The position numbers and the translations under genes were made by a program. Positions 23,786-36,357 of a DNA stretch of 64,000 nucleotides are shown in pieces. This DNA is from Uloborus plumipes (lineage: Eukaryota > Arthropoda > Arachnida > Araneae > Uloboridae): contig JAXGGA010002073.1 of NCBI GenBank assembly GCA_038373865.1, positions 62,001 to 126,000 of the forward strand, written 5' to 3'. How positions within the stretch are numbered: position 1 is the first letter of the stretch; every line of letters begins with the position of its first letter. The notes beneath the pieces were generated by a model, which was not told the DNA's origin, did no database searches, and saw nothing but the letters and a program-made list of their open reading frames with translations.

Positions 23786-25233
23786 CACTGCGGTGCAAAA
23801 GTTTAGACAAAATGCAAATATATGAATAAAAAGAAAACTATTCAACGAAATGCTTACAAATTTCTACTGCAGGTACACAATATGGTCCCAAATACGTGTC
23901 TGGAGTTCTTAAAAATATAACTGGAACCAAATTTTGGACATTACAACAGACATTTTTTTTCATTATTGCAAAAGTTTAGACAATAGCCAGATTTTATACA
24001 AATATCCCTTGAAATGTGATTGGTGGAGGAAAGGCGGGACTTTATTATTCAAATATAAAGTGCAAAGATTGCTGAATAAATAATCAAAATCTCAAAAGCT
24101 CTGCAGTTTTCGTGTAAAGAAGATGAGAAAGTTTGGAAGCCGAAATTTGAAAATGAACCTACTTTATTGATTTTTTGTCTTTTAAATTGGCTCTAGTATG
24201 GTAGTACGTTGTTTTTTACTTTGTGGAGAGCAAATTCAGACATGCTTATCAATCAAAAGACCAAGAAAAATTATATTTCTTAAAGATGGAGGAATTGAAA
24301 AAACGGCTCGAACTGACAATTTGCCCCTTAATCCTACAGAACTTCAACTTGGGTCAAAAACAACACGTGACAGCATAAGTAGATGAACAACTGAATCGAA
24401 ATGTATAAAAAAACAAAGAATTGTGCTTGAGTCTTTTCGGACAGAGTGCCCCAAATAAGCCAGATTTTAATGGTAAAAGCAGCACAGCATATGATCATTG
24501 GATATTTCTCAAGTCCCGCGAAAAGAATTATAATCCATCTAGGTGGTCCCAATTTTAATAATTTTTATCAAAGAAAGTACCATTCCCTTTTTAGTCCCGA
24601 TAATACTATGCTGCTTTTCACATTAAAATCTGGCTTATTTGGGACACTCTGTCCGAAAAGGCTCACGCACAATTCTTTGTTTTTCTTATGCATTCTGATA
24701 CAGTTGTTCATCTACTCATGCTGTCACGTGCTGTTTTTGACCCATGTTGAAGTTTTGTAGGATTAAGGGCGAATCGTCTGAATTTGCTCTTCACAAAGTA
24801 AAAAACAATGTACTACCATACTAGAGCAGATTTAAAACACAAAACATTAATAAAGTAGGTTCATTTTCAAATTTCGGCTTCCAAACTTTCTCATCTTCTT
24901 TACATGAGAACTACAGAACTTTTGAGATTTTGATTATTTATTCAGCAATTTCTGCACTTTATAATTGAATAATAAAGTCCCGCCTTTCCTCCACCAATCA
25001 CATTTCAAGGGATATTTGCATAAAATCTGACTATTGTTTAAACTTTTGCAACAATGGAAAAAAATGTCTTTTGTAATGTCGAAAATTTGATTCCAGTTAT
25101 ATTTTTAAGAACTCCAGACACGTTTTTGGGACCGTATTGTGTACCTGCAGTAGAAATTTGAAAGCATTTCGTTGAATAGTTTTCTTTTTATTCACATATA
25201 TTTGCCATTTGTCTAAACTTTTGCATCGCAGTG
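23786..25233. mobile_element. Tc1/mariner-type foldback element, 1448 bp
   Basis: The ends CACTGCGGTGCAAAAG and its mirrored partner (reading CACTGCGATGCAAAAG on the other strand) are flanked by TA at 23784-23785 and 25234-25235. The two halves are inverted copies over nearly their whole length, about 650-700 bases per arm. The apex lies near 24500-24590, and the arms differ by scattered substitutions and small indels. The open frames here (24198-24386, 24334-24552, 24446-24760) are mirror images of each other (both strands yield a C-terminus like CCHVLFLTQVEVL) and carry no transposase motif, so they are not called. It lies within the Runx intron. Confidence 0.88.
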
Positions 25234-25864
25234 TATATTGGCCTTTTTACTAAATGTAAAGAACTATGGGTGAACCAGTAATGGAGATTAGGTCTAAAAT
25301 GAACCATGATGAAAAAATTGGCGGTAAAGCTTATATCTATATAGATACCTATTTCTAGGAAAGGCAAAAATGGAAGGGGCCCGTGCCTTGATTCGGTCAT
25401 TAGACCCCGGGATGAATACGGAGCACATGACGGGACACAAGACCGACGAGAGACCATGCCAGCCTAGTCAGAAACAAGAGGTCAGGCCCCAAGAACTTTT
25501 ATAACTTTTCTGGTAGGAAGTGCGTCAAAATGATAAGGGACAAGCGTTGGCCCTGATTACACACCGTTGGTTCTTTGTAGAACAAGAGTACCCTTTTAAG
25601 GAACGGAATTTTCTCGCTAAGAGTTCCCAACATAATTGTATCAATATGCAATGATGACTCAAAAACGTGTACGTTACCTTTCTCCAAATTAGTACCTAGT
25701 CTCTCTAGGGTTTTCAAGTACATTTAACCTTTTGAGTTTATGGTGGACATTACGAATGTATATGGATTTTCTTAAACATGATACCTTTATACTCTGATAA
25801 TAAATGATTTTTGGACTTTTTGCGGTTTATTATCATATAACAGAGAAACAGTGAATTTACTTAC

Positions 25865-26029
25865 CAGCGTGAGGCCCAGGTATCCTCATTGGCAGGTCAA
25901 GGGCCCACTGCTCGGCTGTCTTCCTGCGCATGTGTTCCCATTCTCGAAGGGGATCCACTAACCGGGGGTCGAGGAAAGGCGACCGCTGACCAAATGCGGA
26001 TGCAAAAGCTCTGAGGTGGTACTGCTGTC
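25865..26029 (-). CDS. Runx: Runt-family transcription factor, exon following the Runt domain
   Basis: This 165-base exon encodes QQYHLRAFASAFGQRSPF, then LDPRLVDPLREWEHMRRKTA, then EQWALDLPMRIPGPHA. The basic, Trp/Arg-containing stretch is of the kind found just C-terminal to the Runt domain in arthropod Runt proteins, whose domain normally ends near DGPREPR. The donor is G|GTAAGT at 25864. The preferred acceptor is atatttccag|GACAG, giving 26029 as the first base. A second AG 12 bases further out (ttgcag|TGATATT, exon start 26041) keeps the same phase and would add four residues. Both entries are phase 1, matching the other exons. The preceding exon with the Runt domain was not found in the window. 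Confidence 0.85.
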
Positions 26030-26882
26030 CTGGAAATATCACTGCAATCAATATGTTAAGCTTCTTCAATTATTTTTACAACACTTGTTATGATTTAACA
26101 AATATTAAATGTTTGATTAGTATAACATCGACGGCAATTGTTGTCGCCGATTGGAAACTTTCCGCAGCAATAGCAGTATATATATTATGCATCTATAATT
26201 TTAAGCTGAAAGCTAAAAAAATTCTACAAAACTAACAAATGCAATGATACATAAAAAATATTTTGCTCTATATTTAAGAGAAAATATATAGGTACGAGTT
26301 TTAGAAGCGCCTTAACAATAAACCAAAATCAATGTTTTTGTACTTCTTACATCAATAAGTATAGATATAGACAATATAAATTAAAAAATATATATGTTTT
26401 ACTATAATGAATTATTATTGGTACAGAAATGAGGAAGGTTTAAATAATAGCACAAATCAAGCAAGTTTTTCCTGCATTAGACACATTTCATTAAACAAAC
26501 ATACAGATTTCTGGCGAATACCTTGTTCCTTCCATATCTTTTAGCATCTTTGCTAGTTTTCCTAACGACTTAAAAGTTTATATTGATGGTTTCTCAAAAC
26601 TGAAGATTTTGACTTAGTGACCTTTGCCTTGACACCGACGATATTATGTCCATGTAAATTTCTGTTCTCACAAATAAATTCCTTAAATAGCTCTAAATTA
26701 TCATAATAAGACTTTTATCAAACAAAAAAATTAACATTACCAAAAGTTTACTGACTTCAGAATTTTAATTTAATACAATACATTCCCTTTTCGGTTCTCA
26801 ATGTCAGCCAAAAAGACAAATAACTTCAGAAACGAGGTCTCAGAGCACCGCGAAAGAAAAGCGAAAGCAAAGTTTATTGAAC

Positions 26883-26902
26883 GTATATATATATATATAT
26901 AC
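26883..26902. repeat. (TA)n microsatellite
   Basis: A run of about nine TA units bounded by G and C (gtatat...atatac), followed by a CA-rich stretch (cgcacatacacagacacaca). Confidence 0.95.
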
Positions 26903-29438
26903 GCACATACACAGACACACACCTTCAGCAGAAAAACTCCGTATATTGAAACTCGTTAGACTCTTGGGTACTTTGGTGTGCCTCTTCACACAAGTGCAAC
27001 TGATGTCCTTAGATTTGAGAAAAATCACGTGAAAAAGGAGCGAACTGCCAAAACAGAGAACGAAGGTAAGGACAGAGAACTTTTTTGTTGTTATTTCATT
27101 CTTCCTTCCTTCATTTTCAATTTCTAACTTTTTTCTGCGCCCTCCAACGTTTTGTCGAGCCCCTCCCCCAAAGCTGAGATGATCCCTTTTTTATAGAAAG
27201 CGATGGAAAAAAAGGATGGAAGAAGTTTTGGAAAGCTCGTTTGCGACGCTCATAGTTGGGACGAAGAGTTAGGGAGATATTGTTTAACTTCGGCAGCTGT
27301 GATACTGTCTCAGGCATAGTGAGGTTTTAAGTTCTCAGGAGGAAGGTGATCACTGACAAAGTAGATACGGGGGGGGGGGAGAAAATACTAAATAAATGGC
27401 AAAAATAAAGAAAAATACAGGTCTATTTTTAATAATAAGACTTAGTTTAATGATAAAATTTAGTCAATGCTAACAGGAAGTTGACAATTCCAATAATTAC
27501 CAAATAATTTAACAACGACTGTCGTTAAAAACTCGCTGGTTAGAGGAACCAGATGTTTAGTGTCATCTATTATTTTGTCGTATTTTATTGAATCTGTGAA
27601 ACTTTATTTATAACAAATATGAGAATATTCTTCTTTCCTTTTTATGTGCTTTATGATCCTGCTACAATACATGTATCAGTTAAAATACTGAAAACACTAA
27701 AAGTGCCTTTCTTGCCAATATTATTACTTTTGTAGCCCCGTTGATATGTTTCATTTTCTACGTTGTTAGAGGCTCACCTAGATTTTTTTCCTAGGGTAAA
27801 GAGTCCGAAAATCCATTTATGTGTACCTAGATAAGTCGCAACACTCTAATAATCCCTTTAAATCCTACATATTTGAACAAACCTTCGGTATATTGAATAA
27901 ATACCTTTGGGCTTGCAAAGTAAAATTAAGGCTATCTAATGTTTTGTCCAACGTTTAACAACAATCTACTATATTTGTGCGATAAAAAGTTCAATAATCT
28001 TAATTTTACATTAAACCTTACTGTTTTATATTTTTTCTACCTCCGTAGTTATGTTCGTTTTAACTGCTTATTAAAATTCTAAAACTTAATTTTTTAAGTA
28101 ATGTTTTCTAACTGAACAGCTGCGTTGCTGCTTTTCCCAAAAGTCCCCCGCCCCTCCCACAGTAAGACGAAAATGCACACAAATCCAACATAGGTAATTT
28201 TAATAACATGATTTAAGTAGCATATTTAATCTTGTGAAGCTATGTTAAGAATGTAAACAAATAAAGCAAGAAGTTTTCTTAATATTTTTGAAGTAATAAC
28301 AAAGAGAATGAATTCCCAAAACTGTAGAATTGCCCAGATATAAAAATAGCTTTAAAAGATAATAATTCTATTTTTAAAGACCACAATCTTGTCATAATGA
28401 ATATTATTTTGCATTTGAAATTATATTCTTGCCAACGGCGGAGGTTTGTGTATGCATCACTTGATGCCAGAAGTATTTTGAGTTTATTTATATGCATTAC
28501 TTCATTTGACTGAGGGAAGTAGGTGAATGTAATTTTAACGTGATAGGTGCTTTTATGAAGCAATATTTTACCGTGTCTTTTTTTTTTAATCATATTTTGT
28601 GTAGCTTATTTTCTAAACGAATACGAAATTGGGCAGTTTACGTTAAGATGGTTGCTTACATTCAAATACATAAAACTTAAACGCCATAGTTTGAATTTCC
28701 CGGATTAAAGTACAAATATACATGTACAAATGTCACACCCACAATAATTGGTTGAGCAAAAAATAATCCCTACTTGTGTACATGAAACTATTTATTTACT
28801 GCAATACTCTTATAACAGTTCACAAAAAATAACACTATTATGTGATAATTCAAAGATCTATTTGGCTTCAAAACAACGAACATTGGAAGAATTATTGCAA
28901 TGCTCCGAAATTGTGGTTTCCTTTTTTTATTTTTAAGTCTTATATACAAATGCTAGCATAAAAAAAAGCTTCATGCTCGTAGATGAACGTATATTTGACT
29001 GTCCTAGCACAGGAGACACCCTGAACGGTAATTTGTGATGTCACTCTCCAATATCCGCCAAGATAAAAATAATTTCTTATGTAAACACGATGTTTACAAT
29101 ATGCTCAAACGAAAGTTTAGGAAACAAGTACAAATTACGTATGCATATAATGTAAATGTTGCCCTGTGGCATATGCATAACTGTCCCCTCTCCACAAAAT
29201 TTTGCTTTAATTGGATCTATTTTAATATCATTGCGATATTTTGCGGCGGGCTCTCGCTCTCTTCCCTTTCTTACACGAAGTGACACTACTAGAACCAAGT
29301 AAGGGAAAGGGTGGGTGAAGTAATTAAAAAAGTTACCCTTTTCGAAATTAAAAAAAAATATATTATGAGAATTACAGTACATAAAGAGATATTGCAATAA
29401 CCGCTGCATTAAAACTTTTTTCCCAACAAAGGCACTTT

Positions 29439-29469
<31 letters not shown>

Positions 29470-30559
29470 GCACTTTTTACCGGGATGGAACTTTTTCTTT
29501 GCTCTACGTTCGAAGCTAAGTGAAAAACAAAGCATTTTTTAAATGAAATATTTTCAGGATGATTAGTAAAAATATTGTTCATCAAATGCTTGAATTAGTA
29601 AACGAATGTTGTATATTATTACAATTTTTCGATGTAAAATACTGCATAAAATAAAGCTAAATTCTTCCAATTTAAAATGAAGAATATAAATCACATTAAC
29701 TTTGAAACTTCAAAGAACGTTCTGTTTTTGACTGCATTCTACGTGCGCCCATCTCTCAAAATTTATTTATTGGAAGGTCCCATGAGGTGGCAAGATATCA
29801 GCAAAACTGTCAGTTCATCGGCAAGATGATAGTCTCCACAACAAATGATAGAGTATGGAGGAACGCCTGCTATCAGCGATAGGGACAAAGGGATTAATTT
29901 TTTCCCCACACTAATACCTACATTAATCAGCTTTAATGGCTTGTTCTTCACCATACTCGACATTGTTTCTGCACTCGTTATGCACTTGCCAATTTTTTCC
30001 AGTAAAGAAATCGGAGTTTTTTCAGACTTTTTTATGCCGGCGAAATCTTTTTTCGGAAGTTTTGAGGATCAGCGAGCGAATGTGTGGAATGATCAGCTGG
30101 GCTGTCATGTATAATTAAGGTATTAGGACGCTCATCGCTGTAATGATAATGAGAGGTAAATAGGTGTCTCACAGTATTTTCGGGAAGGATAATAATATAT
30201 AACCAGCTTACGGCTTGGGTTTCGTTTGAAAATGTCGGGTAAAGGGAATTTTCTAATCTGTGTTTGAGAGAAAAAGTAAATCCGCCGAATTGATGATGTC
30301 ATTGTTCGCACCAGTAAAAGATCTTGAGACATCAGTTTAAAAGAAGGATGATTTCGAGAGTATAAAAAAAACTTTTGTTTTAGCGGAGACACCAGGATCG
30401 CTGGATGGCACAACCGGACTGTCAGTATTTTGCAGGTACTACTTTTCACTCATTATTTAAGATTCATACCACTAGAAGTTTAATTCCACCTGTATAGTCC
30501 TTACAACATCAGTTATTGAGTTAGGTTATAATTATGATATTTTCTGTTATTTACTCCTC

Positions 30560-32640
30560 AGTATTATCACGTTTTTTTCTTAGAAGCTTAAATATTTTTT
30601 CAGTCATTAAGAATTTTTTATTCATCGTTACGTTCCTTTCGTTCATAAGGTTTTCTTTTTAATCATTAGGATTTTTCTTGTAGCAATTAAAATCGTTCTT
30701 ACATACTCCTTCCTCTCCGTTAGGTTAATTTATTCATTCATTAAAGTTGTCTAGTAAGTCATTAAATCTTTTATTTGAGACCAGGGTGTCAATGATTTAA
30801 ATCAATTGATTTAAATCAGTGATTTAAATCGCGATTTAAATCAATTGATTTTTTAAAAAAAATCATTGATTTAAATCACTTTTTATTTTAATCCTTAAAA
30901 AATTCTCTTGGACAATCCCAATTTCATTATTTTTACCATTTTCTTTTAGAGCTTTGATTTCCATCTAATAAATGGAAAAGTAATCCTACTCATCCCCCTC
31001 CACAGATGCTGGAAGGTTGCAGTCCAAATAATATGTGTGCACAAATAGTGCTATTTGTTGTCTAATATGTGAAATAAAGAAAATACATGCAGGTGCAGGG
31101 CAGGTGTTGCAAAAAGTGAATTGAGGGGGGAGGGACATGATAGAATGTGTGTGATATACTTTCAGTGAAAAGAAAAAACAAAAACAACCAAACAGAAGAT
31201 GAATTTTCTATGCCTTGCATTAGCAATTGGGAGGGGGCAGTCTTTATTAGTGGCTGAAACGGAACATATTCCAGCTTTACAAAACAAAAGCAAAATAAAG
31301 AGGGGGGGGGGGCTGAATGAAGTGAGGATTGGTTGGTTGAGCTTCCTGCCCCATTTGATTTTTATCCTAGCTAGTAGACAGGATTATTTTCAGATTGTAT
31401 CCTAACACTTTTTACTGGGTTTCTTACTGGTGAAGCTTTACTTCAAGGGTGTTTTTGTCTTTTTAAAAACTTAAAGGTGAGTTGTTCATAAATAAAAATT
31501 GATTAATAACTGAAGTTTCTAACTTTTTTTTAAAAAAATCAAAAAAATCTGATTTAAATCAAAAAAATCCGATTTTTTTTATTTTTAAAAAAAAGTCATT
31601 GATTTTTTTACACCCTGTTTGAGACAAATGGTTTTTTGCACAATTGATTGTAATTTCCAGTTTTTCAGTATTTTTAAAACTCCAAACTTTAGAAAATTAT
31701 ACTTTAGAACATTTCACACCATGAAATTTTTACTAGTCGTTTGGATTTTTTCTCAATCATCAAAATTGTTTCTTTTGGTCATAGGTTTTTGTTTTTAATA
31801 ATTATGATTTTACCTTAAGAAATGACGATATTTCTCACACTCATTACATTTCCTGTCACTTGATTTTTTTTTTTTTTTTAGTTATTCAATATTTTTCTTA
31901 AATCGTTAAGATTTACTTTTATAGAAATGTGTTATTTATTTAACAATAAAAATTTTCCGTTGTTCATTCAAATTATAACTGCTATCTTTAGAATACTGCA
32001 CTTAGAAAATAAAAGGTGGCCTTGTGTTGTTAAGTTTAATCCCTTAATCACTAACATATTTTCCTGAGGTTTTTCTACTTAGTATGACTTTATAGTCACC
32101 GAAATATTATTTCAATCATGGGAATTATTCTTGAAAGTTATTCTCTCAATCCTTAGAATTATATACTAAATCATTAGGACATTCCTTTTTGTTGCTAAGA
32201 TTGATGCTAAGTTGCACTAAGCTCAAATTTTCAAATTAGTCACTAGAATATTAGTTTTTACCGGTAAGCTGCATCCCTTAACGTCAAGAATTATTTATCT
32301 AGTCATTGTATTACTCATTTTGTGATACAATTACTCATTTAAACCCTCCACTTTGTCATTACTATTTTCCTTTTCGGTTAAAAAGTTTATTTCAGTTCTT
32401 ATGTCCTTAATCACTCAAATTCTTTACTTGGTGAATTGTATTTGCTTAATGTTGTTAAGAAATCTTCTTCTTCTTTCTTTTAATTACTTGAATTCTCCAC
32501 TTTATCACTAAAATTTCACATAATGTTGTTAAGACTACTCTTTTAATCACTCGAACTCTTCCTTTAGTCATTAAGATTTTCATTTTTCTCTTATTAACCC
32601 TGTTACCCTCCATTGAGTTATATTTCTTTAACCTCTCAAA
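30560..32640. repeat. Degenerate tandem repeat, period about 20 bp
   Basis: Units of the type agtcattaagattttccttt recur with T-rich spacers. Successive starts near 30603, 30622, 30641, 30662, 30682, 30716, 30737 and 30758 give a 19-22-base period. The pattern resumes after a hAT insertion, for example 32520-32600 (gttgttaagactactctttt, aatcactcgaactcttcctt, agtcattaagattttcattt). Divergence between units is high, so this is an old minisatellite. Confidence 0.6.
30782..31617. mobile_element. hAT-type non-autonomous element with GATTTAAATC repeats, 836 bp
   Basis: It starts CAGGGTGTCAATGATTTAAA and ends ATTTTTTTACACCCTG. An 8-bp duplication TTTGAGAC flanks it at 30774-30781 and 31618-31625. 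Both ends are packed with the palindrome GATTTAAATC and relatives (five or more near the left end). The middle (about 30990-31450) is unique sequence with a 68-residue open frame (31199-31405) that shows no domain. It interrupts the 20-bp tandem repeat. Confidence 0.85.
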
Positions 32641-33029
32641 TTTGATACGATTTATACAAATGTTAAACTAATGATTATTGTCTTTCGATGTCTCTCAACT
32701 ATTTATTTATACATGTTTTCTTTTTATATACTGTTGTTCCTTTCTACGAGCATGTTCTGTCTATTGTTTTCATTAATGGGGTAGGGGAACTTTATTTTGG
32801 TATCAAGATAAGATCTATTGAGCGACAAATTCAGTGAGTCTGTGAATCAGTGTCACACAGGATGATATATAATGCCGGTTTGATAAAGAAACTTCAATGT
32901 ACCTTCCTCTGAAATGTTTAAATTTTAGAATTAATGTTGTTAAAACAACATTTGTGTTATCCATTGTTTGAACACCACGTCATGATTTTGCTTATCTTAC
33001 CCCTCATGCGCACTGTCGCATGTCTAACT

Positions 33030-33503
33030 ATCAATATTTGTAAACAAAGCACAAATGCTGCAGTCAAATTTGCGTGACCAAATTATAATTTAACTGATAG
33101 TATGTATGTCTTTAAAAAACTTATCTTTGAATTTGAAATTAAACCCCTGAGATGAATTTATAAGTTCTGGATTTAAGAAAATTTTCAACTTTCTCTTCAT
33201 TACCTACAAATTTCAAGTCACTAACAATTTAATGGATTTATTAGATAAACAAAAACAGTAAAAATTTAGGAAATCAACATAGCATAGGTACTTTTATAAA
33301 TCTTACTTCAAAAATCGGACATGTATTCAACTTGTTTAGTCCATACGGTGAATGATATTTTACAAATGATTTTAGAAAATAATTACTATCTATATGTACA
33401 ATCACTATCAATACTTATAATTTCTATTAATATTTGTAAACGAAACATAAATGCTGTAGTCAAATTTGCATGACCAAATTAACTGATAGTGCGTATAGCT
33501 TTA
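33030..33503 (+). repeat. Pair of direct repeats about 80 bp long, spaced about 393 bp
   Basis: The segment 33030-33118 (tcaatatttgtaaacaaagc, acaaatgctgcagtcaaatt, aactgatag) recurs at 33424-33503 with small changes (tgtaaacgaaacataaatgc, aactgatagtgcg). This indicates an old tandem duplication of about 400 bases or two copies of a dispersed repeat. The sequence between is not obviously repeated. Confidence 0.7.
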
Positions 33504-36184
33504 GTAAACAAAATATTATTTTGAAGAAACTGAAATTTTGCAACTGACATTTAATCTTATGCACTACTGTAAAATAAAAATCTACTAAACAATCAAACCT
33601 AGAACTGAATTATTCACATCGTACATTTATAAATATGGCCTTTCAACGACTAAGCTTAGAGTTCCTTTTTTGTATGTTTACCCATAAAATTACTGCTCTC
33701 AGCGATTCGAATTAACTGGGCGGGTCGCTGAGTGACAAATGATCCCGCTTGATCGTTCTGATATCCGCACGTCAAACTTTCCTCGCCAGAGGTCGTTCTC
33801 ATAATTTCGTTGTCCTTTTTTCCTTCATAATTTTCATTGTGTTCTTTTTCTCCCTATCATTGACTCATCAACGTTTTAAAGGTCTGGTTACGATTTGCTA
33901 CCGAGGCACTAATACAATAATCATTCAAGAGTAGAATGTAATGGCAATTACTATGTTCTTAGTCTGTGCAACATTTTTACAATATTCTTGCACACTAAAA
34001 TATTCTTATAATGCTTACAACAATTGTGAAATATTTCTTTCCTTTTAGTTTCTATTTTACTCACTAATTCACTTAGTCTATATATACTTAAGATAAAGAC
34101 ATATGTAATTAAATTTAAGATTAAAATACATTTTTTTGTTTGATTTTAAATTTTAATGAGCCCTTCAAAAAAACATTTTAACTGCTTTAAAAAAAAATCA
34201 GTATTTATTTCTTTTTTTTCTGTTGTTCTAAACTTTTTACACAAGCCTACATAAAGCGGAGATGAATAAGTGGTAAATACGCGAAGTAAAAATAAATAAT
34301 GTAAATCCGTTCATTCATCCTAAATCAGTCAAATCATTCGTATTGGATAATTAAAAAAAAAGAAGGAAAGAAGAAAAATCATTTTATATGTTATCCATAT
34401 TTGGAATATTACATAAAAGTCAATTATTAAGTAGCTATTACGTAAGTAATCATTTGTATTAATAAATACGGGATGAGAGAAAAAAAATATTTTGTCATAT
34501 TTAAAACAATATACTCAATTATTGAATATTTTCCAAAGTCGAGGGGGGAAAACATTTCAAAAGGCATATGAGGATAAATATTTAAAAAAATCTAAGTTAT
34601 TTTGATTTTGTTCTTCTTTCCCTCGATGTCCTTTTTTGAAAATTATTATATTTTTGTTGGAAAAAAAAAATAAAGTGAAGTAATTTCGGAAAATGTTCAC
34701 ACTTGTTTACACATGTTAATAAAACAGTAAAGTGTAAATAGGAAAAAAATAAAAGCCGTATCCAGAAGCGCTACAATTAGAAATACACATATTTTTTATT
34801 CTAATGTGCTACATATTATTCTTGTGTTTATGATTAAAAAAATCTATAGAATTTTGGAATTTTTTTGTCATAAAATGAAAAATAAATAAGACTTCTGAAA
34901 ACAAAAAGCTTGTTGAAATGCATATATTTGCTTTTAGCAAATATGGTGTTAAACATTATTTTTCAAGCCCATAGAGATTCGTTAAAAAGCGTCAAGTAAT
35001 TACGCTAGAATGTAGACTCTGCTTTAACAAAAGAATGATAGAATATATCTTATTAGATACAAACTTTCAAAAAAATCGATCGAAATAAATATTAAATAAA
35101 AAAAGAGTTTAAAATGAAGTTTTTCAAATCAAAAAAAAAAATAGCTGTGAAAACACTCCATTTCTTTTTGTCTTTTTAGTAGCGAAACAATGCGCTGATA
35201 TTCATTACCAGTTTTTGTCAACAATGCCTTTAGGATAATTAACGCCATCAACCTTTAACAGTACCTTACAATTTCATCGCTGTTAAGTGTTTTTAAAATC
35301 CCAAGACACGAAACGAAATGTCGAAAACCAAAATTTAGAAAGAAAAAAAAAGCAAAAAACCCTGAAGTAGAAAATGTTCATTTTTAAAAATTAGATGGCG
35401 TAAAACATGCCTGAAGCGATGTGGGTTTAAAAACACGAGCTCTTGCTCATTTAAATTGTGGAAACACAAAGCTCACTTACAAATTCATCGGCAGTTTTCT
35501 TTCCTTTTTTTGCCACTTTTTAAAATGATAACATCTATGTATGTATCTATACACACTCATTTGTAAAAATTTAACTTTTTTCCCTATCTTCTCCACTTTG
35601 CCGAAATAACTATCTCCCTGTGGTTCTTAAAAATCCCAAGCATGTAATTAGACTCAAATCTAAAAGTGTACTTTTATTATAATGGAGGTGTTTGAAAAGT
35701 CGCTTTTTTCCCTTAATTTTCCTTTTGCTTTTTTTGTTTTCTCATTTGTTTTTTGGCAACAGCAGTTGCTTTCGCTCGTGAAGCTGAACAGTTGTAATTA
35801 GTGAAAAGAATGTGGTAAGTTCGAAATTTGATCGCTAACGACCGGTTTCAAAACACCTACGTAACAAATAAAAATTGTTTTAATGCAGACGCATTTCGTT
35901 CAATTTTCGTTTTAAAGTTGTGAAGTAAGTATTTTTATAGTTGGAACAAAGGGCAAAAAGAAATATTTCAAAGTGAAAAAAATCGTATTTTTGAACTAGT
36001 GCACATTTTTTTGTACAGAGATTTTTCAGCGAAGGGGATTAATACATGGAAGAAATCTGAGAGAAAACTTTTTATCAGTATTTCTTAACTTTCTTATGCA
36101 AAATAGCGAATTGGAATTATATGTACATAGTTTTCTTGAAACTAGAGAAATAATCGAATTCGCAAAAATTGTTGATTTTATATA

Positions 36185-36357
36185 CAATCGAACCCGCTTA
36201 TTAGAGTATCGGTTTAAAAAAAAACGCTTAATATAATACATTTTCAATCCATCAAGCCGCTGTAGTGCATTATTTTGATCCCGGATAATGGAATATCCCG
36301 CTTATTAGAATACATGTTTTGTGTCAAAATGACTATTTCATTAATTGGGCTCGACAG
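36185..36357 (-). mobile_element. pogo/Tigger-like MITE, copy 2
   Basis: It starts CAATCGAACCCGCTTATTAG and ends TTGGGCTCGACAG, with TA on each side (36183-36184, 36358-36359). On the minus strand it reads CTGTCGAGCCC and then the same internal phrases as 6239-6404 (ctaataagcgg, atattccattatccgg, atcaaaataatgca). Ends of the CAGT...ACCCGC..TTAT kind plus a TA duplication are typical of pogo-class MITEs. Non-coding. Confidence 0.75.

Larger units (their letters stand above)
13822..25864 (-). other. Intron between Runx exons (12043 bp)
   Basis: The donor at 25864-25863 reads G|GTAAGTAA (a strong consensus) and the acceptor is ttttcacag|A above 13821. The intron holds an inverted-repeat element (21360-21683), a 38-bp palindrome (22619-22656) and a 1448-bp Tc1-type foldback (23786-25233). 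A higher-GC patch at about 15260-15640 has overlapping open frames on both strands without domains. At 17107 the phrase cagtggcggattcatc looks like the start of a hAT-type element whose other end I did not find. No other gene is supported. Confidence 0.75.

Noticed and set aside
24198..24760. Three open frames as a small protein pair
   Set aside because: They are mirror images produced by the two arms of the foldback element and have no transposase or other domain.
29077..29535. 152-residue minus-strand open frame
   Set aside because: Its lysine/phenylalanine-rich N-terminus comes from a poly-T/TTTTC tract; no domain is visible.
29845..30118. Overlapping plus-strand frames of 89 and 60 residues
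   Set aside because: Two frames open at once, with no domain and no splice or promoter support.
30560..32640. CRISPR-like array
   Set aside because: Repeats are degenerate, unevenly spaced and lack unique spacers; the genome is eukaryotic.
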